64,000 nucleotides of DNA. Origin: Gemmatimonas sp. GTDB taxonomy: Bacteria > Gemmatimonadota > Gemmatimonadetes > Longimicrobiales > Longimicrobiaceae. Under the pieces are notes generated by a model, which searched no databases, was not told where the DNA came from, and saw only the letters and a program-made list of their open reading frames with translations. Shown one piece after another: positions 52,174 through 60,380 of this stretch (the first letter of the stretch is position 1; each line of letters begins with the position of its first letter). The stretch is taken from positions 39,475-103,474 of the forward strand of contig WHSP01000002.1 in the NCBI GenBank assembly GCA_009380025.1, in the 5' to 3' direction. The translations under genes and the position numbers were made by a program.

Positions 52174-53499
52174 ATGCCGTTTGCAAGCGTGCGCGAACTG
52201 AGAATCGCGGGCGAGATCGCCCAGGCGTTTCTCACCGCCCGGCGACCCATCGAGGTGTACCGCATGGCCCTCGAACGCGTCGCACCTCTGGTCGGCGCCG
52301 CCTTCGCTTGCGTCTTCCTCCGGGACGACGACCCTGAGCTCCTACGCGTCGTCACCGCCTACAATTGGCCCCAGCGATACGCCAACTACCTCGGCTCGAT
52401 GCGCGTCCGAGTCGGAAATGGGCCGACCGGCCGCGCCGTCTTCGAGAACCGGCTCATCGATGTCGAAGACGTTTTCGCCGATCCGGAGCTCTCCGACTGG
52501 TGGGACTCCGCGAAGGAGCTCCGTTTCAAGTCCGCGATCGCGCTTCCGCTGATCGTCGGCGAAGCGCCGCTCGGCTCCCTGACGTTCTATTACCGCGATC
52601 ACGACGCCTTTCGGGAAACCGATCGCGGGTTGCTGAAGCTGGTCGCGGATCAGCTCGCCGCCACGGCCGACAAGGCCCGCCTGATCGAACATCTGGAACA
52701 GATGAACGCCGAGCTGGCCGAGCGGAACAGCGAGCTGGAAGCGCGACAGAGGGAAGCCGAAAACGCGATGCGGATTCGGACCGAGTTCCTGGTCAACGTC
52801 TCTCACGAGCTACGCACTCCCCTGACGGCGATGCTCGGGTATGCCTTCATGCTCAAGGAGGGCCTCACCGGTCGGCTCAGCGACGCGCAGGCCGGCACGG
52901 TGGCCAAACTGGAGGTCGCGGGTCGTGAGCTCGTCAGCCTCATCAACGGGTTGATGGACTTGACGAGCCTCAAGCTAGGACACATGCACGCAAAGCGAAC
53001 TCTCTGCGATGCGATCGCCATGACGCGCGCCGCCTTCGGCGACATGCCCAGCCCAACGGACGGGGTCGAGTTGAAGCTCCAGATTCCAGACGGGTCGATC
53101 CCGATCCATACTGATCCGGCGCTCGTCCACCGCGTCCTCCAGAACCTCCTCGACAACGCGGTGAAGTTCACGAGCGAGGGAAGCATCACGGTTCGCCTCC
53201 GGATTGATCCGGAGAAGGAGGTCGAAGGAAGGCGGTCGCGAGGTGGAGAAGTCGTCTGGGAAGTGGCCGACACCGGAATCGGGGTGGATCCGAAGAACCA
53301 CGAGCTGATCTTCGAGGAGTTCCGCCAAGCGGACGGGTCGGCGACGAGGAGTTACGTCGGGGCGGGTCTGGGGCTCGCCGTCGCACGCGGTCTGGCGGGC
53401 AGGCTGGGTGGGGAAATCGGCGTCGAATCCGAACCGGGTAAGGGCTCGGTCTTCTCCCTCCGGCTCCCGTCTTCGGTGATCCGATTGGGGGCCCGCTGA
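52174..53499 (+). CDS. GAF-domain sensor histidine kinase
   Basis: 441 residues from the ATG at 52174 (GTG 52144 is an equal alternative adding 10 residues). N-terminal GAF domain about 12-165 (GEIAQAFLTARRPIEVYRMA ... LPLIVGEAPLGSLTFYYRDH). A coiled coil follows (HLEQMNAELAERNSELEARQ). The HisKA domain has His 211 in VNVSHELRTPLTAM, and the kinase domain has the N box VLQNLLDNAVKFTSEG, G1 DTGIGVDPKN and G2 GAGLGLAVARGLAG. All catalytic residues are present. Soluble: no membrane segment. No response regulator gene is adjacent, so it is an orphan kinase. It may pair with a remote regulator. Confidence 0.9.
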   Translation: MPFASVRELRIAGEIAQAFLTARRPIEVYRMALERVAPLVGAAFACVFLRDDDPELLRVVTAYNWPQRYANYLGSMRVRVGNGPTGRAVFENRLIDVEDVFADPELSDWWDSAKELRFKSAIALPLIVGEAPLGSLTFYYRDHDAFRETDRGLLKLVADQLAATADKARLIEHLEQMNAELAERNSELEARQREAENAMRIRTEFLVNVSHELRTPLTAMLGYAFMLKEGLTGRLSDAQAGTVAKLEVAGRELVSLINGLMDLTSLKLGHMHAKRTLCDAIAMTRAAFGDMPSPTDGVELKLQIPDGSIPIHTDPALVHRVLQNLLDNAVKFTSEGSITVRLRIDPEKEVEGRRSRGGEVVWEVADTGIGVDPKNHELIFEEFRQADGSATRSYVGAGLGLAVARGLAGRLGGEIGVESEPGKGSVFSLRLPSSVIRLGAR

Positions 53500-53638
53500 A
53501 AGGCCGAAGTCCATCAATCAGCAAGGTGCCATGGGCGGCGCGCAACCGTTTTTCGACCCGGGATCTGGCGCACGCGCCGCGCGCCCCCATCTTCATCGAC
53601 CAGCTTTCGTTGCACCGACAACCTGACTCCAAAACCAT

Positions 53639-54829
53639 ATGCTCGAGCTATCCTCCAACGTCGCTGCCCTGCAGCCGTCCGCCACGATGGCGATCTCCAC
53701 ACGGGCCAAGGAGCTGATCGCCGAAGGCAAGGACGTCGTCGATCTGTGCGTCGGCGAGCCCGACTTCCCGACGCCCGGCTTCATCTCCGAGGCTGGAATC
53801 CAGGCGATTCGGGACGGCAAGACCCGGTATACGCCCGCAGCCGGGATTCCTCAGCTCAAGGCCGCGATCGCCGCGGACATTCAGCGACTGTCCGCCGGCT
53901 CGATCGAAGCCGACGCTGGCGGCGTGGTCGTCAGCGCTGGCGCGAAGCAGGCGCTCTTCAACGTCATCTTCAGCCTCTTCGGCCCGGGCGACCGGGTGCT
54001 CATTCCGGTCCCGTACTGGACGACCTATCCGGAACTGGTGCAGCTGGCCCGGGCCGATCCGGTGTTCGTCGAAGGGGACCCGCAGCGGAGCTTCAAGGTG
54101 ACGACCGATGATCTCGATCGCGCGGCGGGCGGTGACCGCGTCAGCGGGCTGATGATCAACTCGCCGAGCAACCCGTCCGGCGCCGTATACTCGCGGGAGG
54201 AGCTCGAGGAAATTGCGCGATGGGCGGCGGACCGCCGCGTGTGGCTCGTCTCCGACGAGATCTATCGGCGAATCTACTTCGGCGGCCAGCTGGCACCCGG
54301 AATCTTCGACCTTCCACCGGAGATCCTCGAGCGTGCGGTGCTCATTGACGGGGCATCGAAGGCCTTCGCAATGACCGGATGGAGGCTCGGTTTCTCCTAC
54401 ACCTCGCGAGAGCTGGCCTCGAAGATCACGGCGCTCCAGAGCCAGACAACGTCCAATGCGACCAGCCTGACGCAGTGGGCCGCCCTCGCCGCGTATCAGC
54501 GGACCGAGGTCGCTGATGTGGAGGTCGAGCGGATGCGGGCGGCTTTCAAGCGCCGGAAGAATCTCCTGGTCGAGCAGTTCCAGGCGCACCTCCCCGAAGT
54601 CCCGTTCGTGGAACCCGAGGGTGCCTTCTACTTCTGGGTAGGCATCCGTGGCCTCGCACGGGACGGCGAGGGTTCTATGGAGCTCTGCGAGCGACTGCTG
54701 GGGGAGGCCGGCGTCGCTCTCGTGCCGGGTGCCGCGTTCGGCGACGATGACTTCTTCAGGATTTCCTACGCATACCCCGAGGACACTCTTCGCGACGCGG
54801 TGCAGCGGCTGGCGGCTTCCCGCAAGTGA
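53639..54829 (+). CDS. Class I/II PLP-dependent aminotransferase (aspartate aminotransferase-like)
   Basis: 396 residues. The N-terminal motif VDLCVGEPDFPTPGFISEAG and the cofactor Lys in IDGASKAFAMTGWRLGFSYT, with the nearby PLP loop LMINSPSNPSGAVYS, identify the aspartate-type aminotransferase group (AspC/AspAT Ib). It transfers amino groups between amino acids and 2-oxoacids. It is the first gene of a four-gene operon; its stop overlaps the SerB start by one base. In this context it may supply amino groups linked to serine synthesis, though aspartate aminotransferases also have general roles. ATG start at 53639, no clear RBS. Confidence 0.9.
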   Translation: MLELSSNVAALQPSATMAISTRAKELIAEGKDVVDLCVGEPDFPTPGFISEAGIQAIRDGKTRYTPAAGIPQLKAAIAADIQRLSAGSIEADAGGVVVSAGAKQALFNVIFSLFGPGDRVLIPVPYWTTYPELVQLARADPVFVEGDPQRSFKVTTDDLDRAAGGDRVSGLMINSPSNPSGAVYSREELEEIARWAADRRVWLVSDEIYRRIYFGGQLAPGIFDLPPEILERAVLIDGASKAFAMTGWRLGFSYTSRELASKITALQSQTTSNATSLTQWAALAAYQRTEVADVEVERMRAAFKRRKNLLVEQFQAHLPEVPFVEPEGAFYFWVGIRGLARDGEGSMELCERLLGEAGVALVPGAAFGDDDFFRISYAYPEDTLRDAVQRLAASRK

Positions 54830-55560
54830 TGGGTGTGCAACGACTGGGCTTCCGCTCCGTGGTGTTCGATTGCGATTCGACCCTTGCCAGCGTCGAAGGC
54901 ATCGACGAGCTCGCGGCGGACTATTTGTCCGAAGTCCGTGCGTTGACCGATGCCGCGATGCGCGGCCAGGTGAAGCTCGAGGAGGTCTACGGCAGACGGC
55001 TGGAGATCATCCGGCCGTCGCGTAGTCGCGTAGAGGCGCTGGGGCGCCTCTACGTGGAACGGGTCGTCGACGACGCCCGCGAGACCATCGACGCTCTGCA
55101 GTGGCTCGGGAAGGACGTCCGGGTGATCTCCGGAGGCCTTCGCCCGCCCGTCCTGGCCTTGACTCGGGAGCTTGGCATCCGGCCTCGGTCTGTCGCCGCC
55201 GTCGACATCGAATTCTCGGACGATGGCGCCTATCTTCGCTTCGAGAACGGCTCGCCACTCGCTCGCAGCCAGGGTAAGGCAGAGGTGATCCGCAATTGGA
55301 ATCTGGAGCGGCCTTCATTGATGGTCGGTGACGGAGCGACGGACCTCGAGGCCCGGCCAGAAGTGGATTCCTTCGTGGCGTATATGGGGGTCGTATATCG
55401 CGAGAACGTGGCCTCTGGCGCGGACCTGGTCATCGAGTCGAAGTCGCTGGCGCCGATATTGTCCATCGCTGCCTCAGAGTCGGATCGAAGCAGACTCGCG
55501 ATCTCGCAGTGGCACCCGCTCCTCGCACATGGCGACGCCTTGCTCGGTAACCCGGTGTAG
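54829..55560 (+). CDS. serB: Phosphoserine phosphatase (SerB-like HAD)
   Basis: 243 residues from the ATG at 54829 (GTG 54826 is the track start). Motif I DCDSTLASVEGIDELA carries the nucleophile and general-acid Asp pair with the Glu in the family's phosphoserine specificity region. Motif II is in VRVISGGLRPPVLALTRELG, motif III Lys in SQGKAEVIRN, and motif IV in LMVGDGATDLEARPEVDSFV. This VISGG/GDGATDLEA wording is characteristic of SerB. No ACT domain precedes it, unlike E. coli SerB. It removes phosphate from phosphoserine in the last step of the pathway. Overlaps the aminotransferase stop by 1 bp. Confidence 0.9.
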   Translation: MGVQRLGFRSVVFDCDSTLASVEGIDELAADYLSEVRALTDAAMRGQVKLEEVYGRRLEIIRPSRSRVEALGRLYVERVVDDARETIDALQWLGKDVRVISGGLRPPVLALTRELGIRPRSVAAVDIEFSDDGAYLRFENGSPLARSQGKAEVIRNWNLERPSLMVGDGATDLEARPEVDSFVAYMGVVYRENVASGADLVIESKSLAPILSIAASESDRSRLAISQWHPLLAHGDALLGNPV

Positions 55561-55678
55561 ACCATTCTACCGCCGGCAGCAGTTTCAATACTCGATGGTG
55601 AGCGATGGATCTGTGGCCGAACCGTGGCGTTCGACTGCAGGTTTTTCTTTTTAGACTTCGACACCCTGATTTCCAGGT

Positions 55679-56788
55679 TTGGGTACTTCGATCTCCTTCG
55701 GGAAGTTCTTTCTTCCCGGCCCTACCGAGGTGGATCCGGCGGTATTGCGGGCTATGGACCGGGCCGTGATCGGTCACCGGACCAGCGATTTGAGCTCGCT
55801 GCTGGCCGAGATCGATCCGATGCTCCGGCGAATCTTCCGCACCGAGCGACCCGTCTACGTTTCCAGTTCCTCCGCGACCGGCTTCATGGAGGCCGGTGTC
55901 AGGAATGGCGTCCGCCGACGGGCACTAGCGCTGGTCAACGGAGCGTTTAGCGAACGTTTCCGCGACCTCGTGACCGCCTGCGGCCGAGAGGTCGAGGTCT
56001 ACGATGTGGAGTGGGGCGGAGCCCATGATCCGGAAGAGGTCGAGAGGCGGCTCCGGGTTGGGGGTTTTGACTCCGTCACGGTGGTCCACTCCGAGACCTC
56101 GTCGGGTGTCCTCAATCCCTTGCGGCAGATCGCCGATGCGGTGCGCTCTGCCGAGCACCGCGTCGGTGAAGAGATCCTTCTCCTCGTCGACGGCGTGACG
56201 AGTGTGGGCGGCGGGCTCGTCGAATCGGGCGAGTGGGCTCTCGACTGGATCCTGACGGGTTCGCAGAAGGCGCTCGCCTTACCGCCTGGCCTCGCGTTCG
56301 GGTCCGCGAGTCCACGCATGCTCGCGCGTGCTGAGACGCTGCCTGGACGTGGTCAGTACTTCGACCTTCTCGAGTTCGACCGCTACTGGAAGAAGCATCA
56401 GACGCCGAATACGCCGGCCGTGCACCTGTTGTTCGCGCTGAAGACACAGATGGAGCGCATCGAGGCGGAGGGCATCGAGGCCCGCGCTGCCCGCCACCAG
56501 GCGATGGCGCGGCGGTGCTGGAGCTGGGTGGAATCGACGGGCGCAGCGCACGGTCTCTCGCTCTTTGCTCCGGAGGGTGCACGATCCCTCACGGTGACGG
56601 CCATCAGCCTCCCGACGGACCTGCGAGGGACCGAAATCACAGCGAAGCTCAAGCGTCGAGGGTACACGATCGGCTCCGGATACGGGAAACTCCGGGACCA
56701 GACAATCCGAATCGGTCATATGGGCGATCATACGATGGAAGGACTGAACCAGCTCCTGACAGAGCTCGAGGAGGTGCTCGGGGAATGA
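55679..56788 (+). CDS. Class V aminotransferase (probable phosphoserine/serine-pyruvate type)
   Basis: 369 residues from a TTG at 55679 (GTSISFGKFFLPGPTEVDPA). The LPGPTEV opening, IGHRTSDLSSLLAEIDPMLR and the PLP Lys in WILTGSQKALALPPGLAFGS place it in the serine-pyruvate/alanine-glyoxylate group of class V. The stop overlaps SerA by 4 bp (ATGA 56785-56788). Between SerB and SerA the expected enzyme is phosphoserine aminotransferase (SerC). This protein is not a classic SerC but a related class V member that can do that step in some lineages; substituting for SerC is inference from position. Confidence 0.85.
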   Translation: MGTSISFGKFFLPGPTEVDPAVLRAMDRAVIGHRTSDLSSLLAEIDPMLRRIFRTERPVYVSSSSATGFMEAGVRNGVRRRALALVNGAFSERFRDLVTACGREVEVYDVEWGGAHDPEEVERRLRVGGFDSVTVVHSETSSGVLNPLRQIADAVRSAEHRVGEEILLLVDGVTSVGGGLVESGEWALDWILTGSQKALALPPGLAFGSASPRMLARAETLPGRGQYFDLLEFDRYWKKHQTPNTPAVHLLFALKTQMERIEAEGIEARAARHQAMARRCWSWVESTGAAHGLSLFAPEGARSLTVTAISLPTDLRGTEITAKLKRRGYTIGSGYGKLRDQTIRIGHMGDHTMEGLNQLLTELEEVLGE

Positions 56789-58404
56789 CGGATCCACAAT
56801 ATCGAGTCTTGGTGACCGATGAAGTCGATGCGGAAGGTGTGGCACTCCTTCGCAACCACCCATCGATCGAAGTCGTCGAGCGGCCAACGCGTCCGATCGA
56901 GGAATTGCTCGAGGAGATCGACCAGTACGATGCGATGATCGGCCGAAGCGCGACGAGGATATCGGCCGACGTGCTCGACCAGGGGACGCGCCTCCGCGTG
57001 ATCGGCCGGGCCGGCGTCGGGGTCGACAACGTGGACGTCGAGCGGGCGACGGAGTTGGGAATTGCGGTGATCAACGCTCCGGGCGGCAATACGGTCTCCG
57101 TCGCGGAGATCGTGTTCGGCGTCCTCATCTCCCATCTCCGTCACATCCCCGCCGCGGCGAGCTCGATGAAGGCCGGAGAATGGCGCCGATTGCAGTTGGG
57201 CGGTGCGGAGTTGCGCGGGCGTACGATCGTGATCGCGGGCCTGGGTCGGATTGGCAGTGAAATCGCCCGACGCGGGCGGGTATTCGGATTGAAGGTTCTC
57301 GGCTATGACCCGTACGTCTCCGACTCGCGCTTCGAGGAGCTGGGAGTCGAACGAGTCGTGGACTTCCAGACCGCACTCGATCTCGCCGACATCCTCACGC
57401 TTCACGTTCCCCTTACCTCCGAGACCAGGGGCATGGTCGGGGCGAACGAGCTTGCGCGGCTGGGTCCCCGCGCGATCGTCCTCAACTTCGCCCGTGGTGG
57501 CATCGTCGACGAGGCGGCGCTGGTCGAAGCCCTCCAGCAAGGTCGAATCGCTGCAGCGATGGTCGACGTGTTCGCGAAGGAACCTCTGGCGAAGGATCAC
57601 CCGCTCCGAAATCTCCCCAACGTTCTCCTTACCCCCCACCTCGGGGCATCGACAGCCGAAGCTCAGCGGAACGTCGCTCTCGAAGCGTGCGCCGCAGTAC
57701 GCGACGCGCTGGTTACGGGAGACTTGAGCGCGGCGATGAACGCTGCTGGTGTCGGCGGTGCCGCCCTGGGGGAAATCCGGCCACTCCTTCAGCTCGCCGA
57801 AAGACTGGGTCGCCTGGGGCGCGCCCTTCTCCCGACCGGCCTCAGCGCCATGGAACTGAGGTACTCGGGCCCCAGACCTACTGCCGCACGTCCCCTGCTT
57901 CTCTCCGCTCTCCAGGGAGCGATGCAGAACGTCGTCGAACGACGGGCCATCAACCTCGTCAATGCCCAACACGTGGCGGCCGAGCGAGGCATCGAAACCG
58001 CCTGGACCCACGTTTCGCCCAGCCACGAGCTGGGAGAGGAGATCGAGCTGCGCATCGAGGGGGGCGCGCGAAGCCTACGCATCGGCGGGGCCCTCCTGGG
58101 TGAGTCGCACGGCCGGATCACCAGGATCGGGGCCTTCCGTGTCGACATCGCTCCGAGGGGTACACTGCTCGTCATGCGAAACCGCGACGTCCCGGGCGTC
58201 ATCGGCCGCGTCGGCACCCTGCTCGGTGAGCTCGGCGTCAACATCGCCGAGTATCATCAGGCTCGCCTCCAGGCAGGCGGCGAGGCGCTCGCCGCGGTGC
58301 AGATCGACGGGTCCCTCGCAGCCGAGCAGATGGAGATGCTCTGTGCGCTTCCGGAGCTGCTCGACGCAAAGCAGGTGGAGATGGGGTGGGATTATCGGCC
58401 ATAA
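56785..58404 (+). CDS. serA: D-3-phosphoglycerate dehydrogenase (SerA, long form)
   Basis: 539 residues from the ATG at 56785; the track ORF start 56515 reads through the previous gene. N-terminal substrate domain (YRVLVTDEVDAEGVALLRNH), NAD-binding GLGRIG at about 152-157 in IVIAGLGRIGSEIARRGRVF, active-site Arg and Glu region LNFARGGIVDEAALVEALQQ and His in LLTPHLGASTAEAQRN. The ASB-like domain follows, then a C-terminal ACT domain (MRNRDVPGVIGRVGTLLGEL), giving the long form feedback-controlled by serine. It starts the pathway from 3-phosphoglycerate. The stop is followed by a hairpin. Confidence 0.95.
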   Translation: MTDPQYRVLVTDEVDAEGVALLRNHPSIEVVERPTRPIEELLEEIDQYDAMIGRSATRISADVLDQGTRLRVIGRAGVGVDNVDVERATELGIAVINAPGGNTVSVAEIVFGVLISHLRHIPAAASSMKAGEWRRLQLGGAELRGRTIVIAGLGRIGSEIARRGRVFGLKVLGYDPYVSDSRFEELGVERVVDFQTALDLADILTLHVPLTSETRGMVGANELARLGPRAIVLNFARGGIVDEAALVEALQQGRIAAAMVDVFAKEPLAKDHPLRNLPNVLLTPHLGASTAEAQRNVALEACAAVRDALVTGDLSAAMNAAGVGGAALGEIRPLLQLAERLGRLGRALLPTGLSAMELRYSGPRPTAARPLLLSALQGAMQNVVERRAINLVNAQHVAAERGIETAWTHVSPSHELGEEIELRIEGGARSLRIGGALLGESHGRITRIGAFRVDIAPRGTLLVMRNRDVPGVIGRVGTLLGELGVNIAEYHQARLQAGGEALAAVQIDGSLAAEQMEMLCALPELLDAKQVEMGWDYRP

Positions 58405-58406
58405 TC

Positions 58407-58444
58407 GGCTATCGGCTCCAGGTACAGACTGATCGCCGATAGCC
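58407..58444. terminator. Hairpin after serA
   Basis: GGCTATCGGC (58407) and GCCGATAGCC (58435) form a perfect 10-bp stem with an 18-nt loop, starting 3 bp after the SerA stop. No long T-run follows, so it may be a pause/terminator of the serine operon. Confidence 0.5.
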
Positions 58445-58517
58445 CTCTTCGGTACGCCCTTTGCGCTGCTTGGGCTGGTGTTCTCCGGCGGATCGGTAAC
58501 GAGAGCCGCATGTTGTC

Positions 58518-59021
58518 ATGGGTATTCGCCATTGGTTCCGCGGTCGGGTGCTCGGAAGTGACGCCGAGGGAGACGACGTTCCACCGAGAGCGGCCCTGCT
58601 GAACACAATCGTACGTCGAAGGGACGGGGGCACCGGGTCGCTTGGCGAGTACAGCTCCGAGAGCTACCCGGCCGATCTTCGTGATCTCCTCATACGGCGG
58701 GCCGAGGTCGCAAAGGAGCTGCTCCGTCTGGAGGTTGCCGAGCGTTCGAAGAGGATCGAGGCGATCCCCCAGATCCGCGACCTTCTGCGAACGTATCCTC
58801 ACCCTCTCGCCTACGAGTCCCTGATCCACGCCTACCTCGACGTCGGTCGCTTCGACGAGGCACAGGGTGTCGCCTTTGCGGCACGTCAGAGGCGCATCGA
58901 GTGTGCGGCGTCGGAGCATCCCGAGATTCGGGCCGAAATCGAAAGCCTTCGCGAATGGAGCTCGAACGAGATCGACGAGCTGAAGATCAGGCAAACCCCG
59001 CCTCCCAACCTCATCGACTGA
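58518..59021 (+). CDS. Protein of unknown function
   Basis: 167 residues, starting MGIRHWFRGRVLGSDAEGDD. Mostly helical and Arg/Glu rich: RDLLIRRAEVAKELLRLEVA, IPQIRDLLRTYPHPLAYESL, IHAYLDVGRFDEAQGVAFAA (a TPR-like pair of helices). No signal, membrane segment or catalytic motif is seen. It follows the serA terminator and precedes a sensor-like gene by 74 bp in the same direction. It could be a cytosolic scaffold or partner of that sensor; no function can be assigned. Confidence 0.65.
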   Translation: MGIRHWFRGRVLGSDAEGDDVPPRAALLNTIVRRRDGGTGSLGEYSSESYPADLRDLLIRRAEVAKELLRLEVAERSKRIEAIPQIRDLLRTYPHPLAYESLIHAYLDVGRFDEAQGVAFAARQRRIECAASEHPEIRAEIESLREWSSNEIDELKIRQTPPPNLID

Positions 59022-59095
59022 CCTGAGCGGTCGAACTGCGCCCGCATCCCTCGCCAGATCCTGCCGTACGTTCCGCCCCCTCTACCCGAACCGCC

Positions 59096-60193
59096 ATGTC
59101 TACGCCCACCTCGACGATGGCCGGCCCGCCGCCTTCCCCCTCTCCTTGGCTTCACGCCCTGGTCGCCAACGTTCAGGATGCGATCGTACTTCTCGACGCG
59201 AACGGCCAGGTGACGTACGAGAGTCCTTCCGCCTGCGAGATCCTCGGCATCCCGCCCGACGACGTCCTCGGGGCGTTCGGGATCGGACGAATCCACCCCG
59301 ACGAGCGCGACGCAGTCATCCAATCGTTCGAGCGGACGATCGCCGTTCCGGGGTCTGTCGCCCGGGCAACGTACCGCTTTGAGCGGGCCGACGGGAGCTG
59401 GCGGCACCTCGAAGCACTTGCCAAGAACCTGCTGGATGACCCGGACCTTCGGGGGGTGCTCATCACCTTCCGCGATGTAACGGAGCGGATCCAGGCTCTC
59501 GAGGCCGCCGAGCGAGCCGCACGGTCGCGGGATCAGTTCGTCGCACGGATGGGAAATGAGTTGCGCACGCCCCTTGGTGAGATCATCGGTTGGGCGCAGC
59601 AGGCAGCCTCCCACGGGAGCCCAATTGTCGACTCCCTGGAACGAATCAGCGCTACCGCGAGCCAGCTCCTTCGTTTGATCGACGAAGCTCTCGAGCTGGC
59701 AGCCGTCCAGGACGGTCGGCTCGATCTGGAAGCGACGAGGATCGATCTTCGGAGCGTTGTGGCGGAAGCCGCCGAGCGGGTCGAGCGGCTCGCGAGCCAA
59801 CGAGACGTCGTGCTTCACTTGCCCCCGCCCCAGGCGGACGAGAGTGTCGCTCTAGCCGACCATGCCCGACTTCGGCAGGTGCTGGTCAACCTCCTCTCGA
59901 ATGCGATCAGGTTCAACCGTTACGGAGGAGAGGTGGTCATCGGTTGGGAGACGATGGCCACGCAGCAGGTGCGGCTTTCGGTCAGCGATACGGGACCCGG
60001 AATGCCGCCGGCGATGCTCGACCGGGTCTTCGACAGGTTCGAGCGGCTCGGAATGACGGAGGCAGGCATGGAGGGCAGCGGTCTTGGCCTTGCCTTCGCG
60101 AACCGGATCGTCGAGCTGATGAACGGAACGATGAGCGTCGAGAACCATCCCGGACGCGGTGCTACCTTCCGCATCGACCTTCCAGCCGCGTAG
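59096..60193 (+). CDS. PAS-domain histidine kinase-like protein lacking the phosphoacceptor His
   Basis: 365 residues. PAS domain about 20-130 (ALVANVQDAIVLLDANGQVT, GSWRHLEALAKNLLDDPDLR), then a HisKA-like helix pair and a HATPase domain (VLVNLLSNAIRFNRYGGEVV, SDTGPGMPPAMLDRVFDRFE, GSGLGLAFANRIVELMNG). In the H box the expected SHELRTP reads GNELRTP: His is replaced by Asn 154 (codon AAT, 59555-59557). The ATP site looks intact, so the protein may bind ATP but cannot autophosphorylate in the usual way. It may act as a regulator of another kinase. No response regulator is adjacent. Confidence 0.85.
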   Translation: MSTPTSTMAGPPPSPSPWLHALVANVQDAIVLLDANGQVTYESPSACEILGIPPDDVLGAFGIGRIHPDERDAVIQSFERTIAVPGSVARATYRFERADGSWRHLEALAKNLLDDPDLRGVLITFRDVTERIQALEAAERAARSRDQFVARMGNELRTPLGEIIGWAQQAASHGSPIVDSLERISATASQLLRLIDEALELAAVQDGRLDLEATRIDLRSVVAEAAERVERLASQRDVVLHLPPPQADESVALADHARLRQVLVNLLSNAIRFNRYGGEVVIGWETMATQQVRLSVSDTGPGMPPAMLDRVFDRFERLGMTEAGMEGSGLGLAFANRIVELMNGTMSVENHPGRGATFRIDLPAA

Positions 60194-60261
60194 CGTTAGC
60201 GGTTTCAGGGAACTCGAACTCGATGGTGGAGGCAGTGCCGCCCCGCTCTCGAAGTCTCAGA

Positions 60262-60332
60262 TGGTCACGCGAAGGCGGGAATCCAGTGCAGCTCCGCCGA
60301 CGGAGCGACTGGATCCCCGCCTTCGCGGGGAT
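60262..60332. repeat. Dispersed inverted-repeat element, copy D
   Basis: Left arm GTCACGCGAAGGCGGGAATC, right arm GGATCCCCGCCTTCGCGGGG plus ATCAC. The centre (CAGTGCAGCTCCGCCGACGG) resembles that of copy A. It separates the PAS protein gene from the convergent GMC oxidoreductase gene. Confidence 0.75.
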
Positions 60333-60380
60333 CACGATGCCGTCGGCTCGCGAGACTTCCTGGCAAGCTTGGCTCGACTA

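Noticed and set aside
56728-58026. 432-residue minus-strand ORF opposite serA
   Set aside because: Antisense shadow of a well-conserved SerA.
11725-60332. Repeat copies as a CRISPR array
   Set aside because: Copies are kilobases apart, are inverted repeats, and no cas genes or regular spacers exist.
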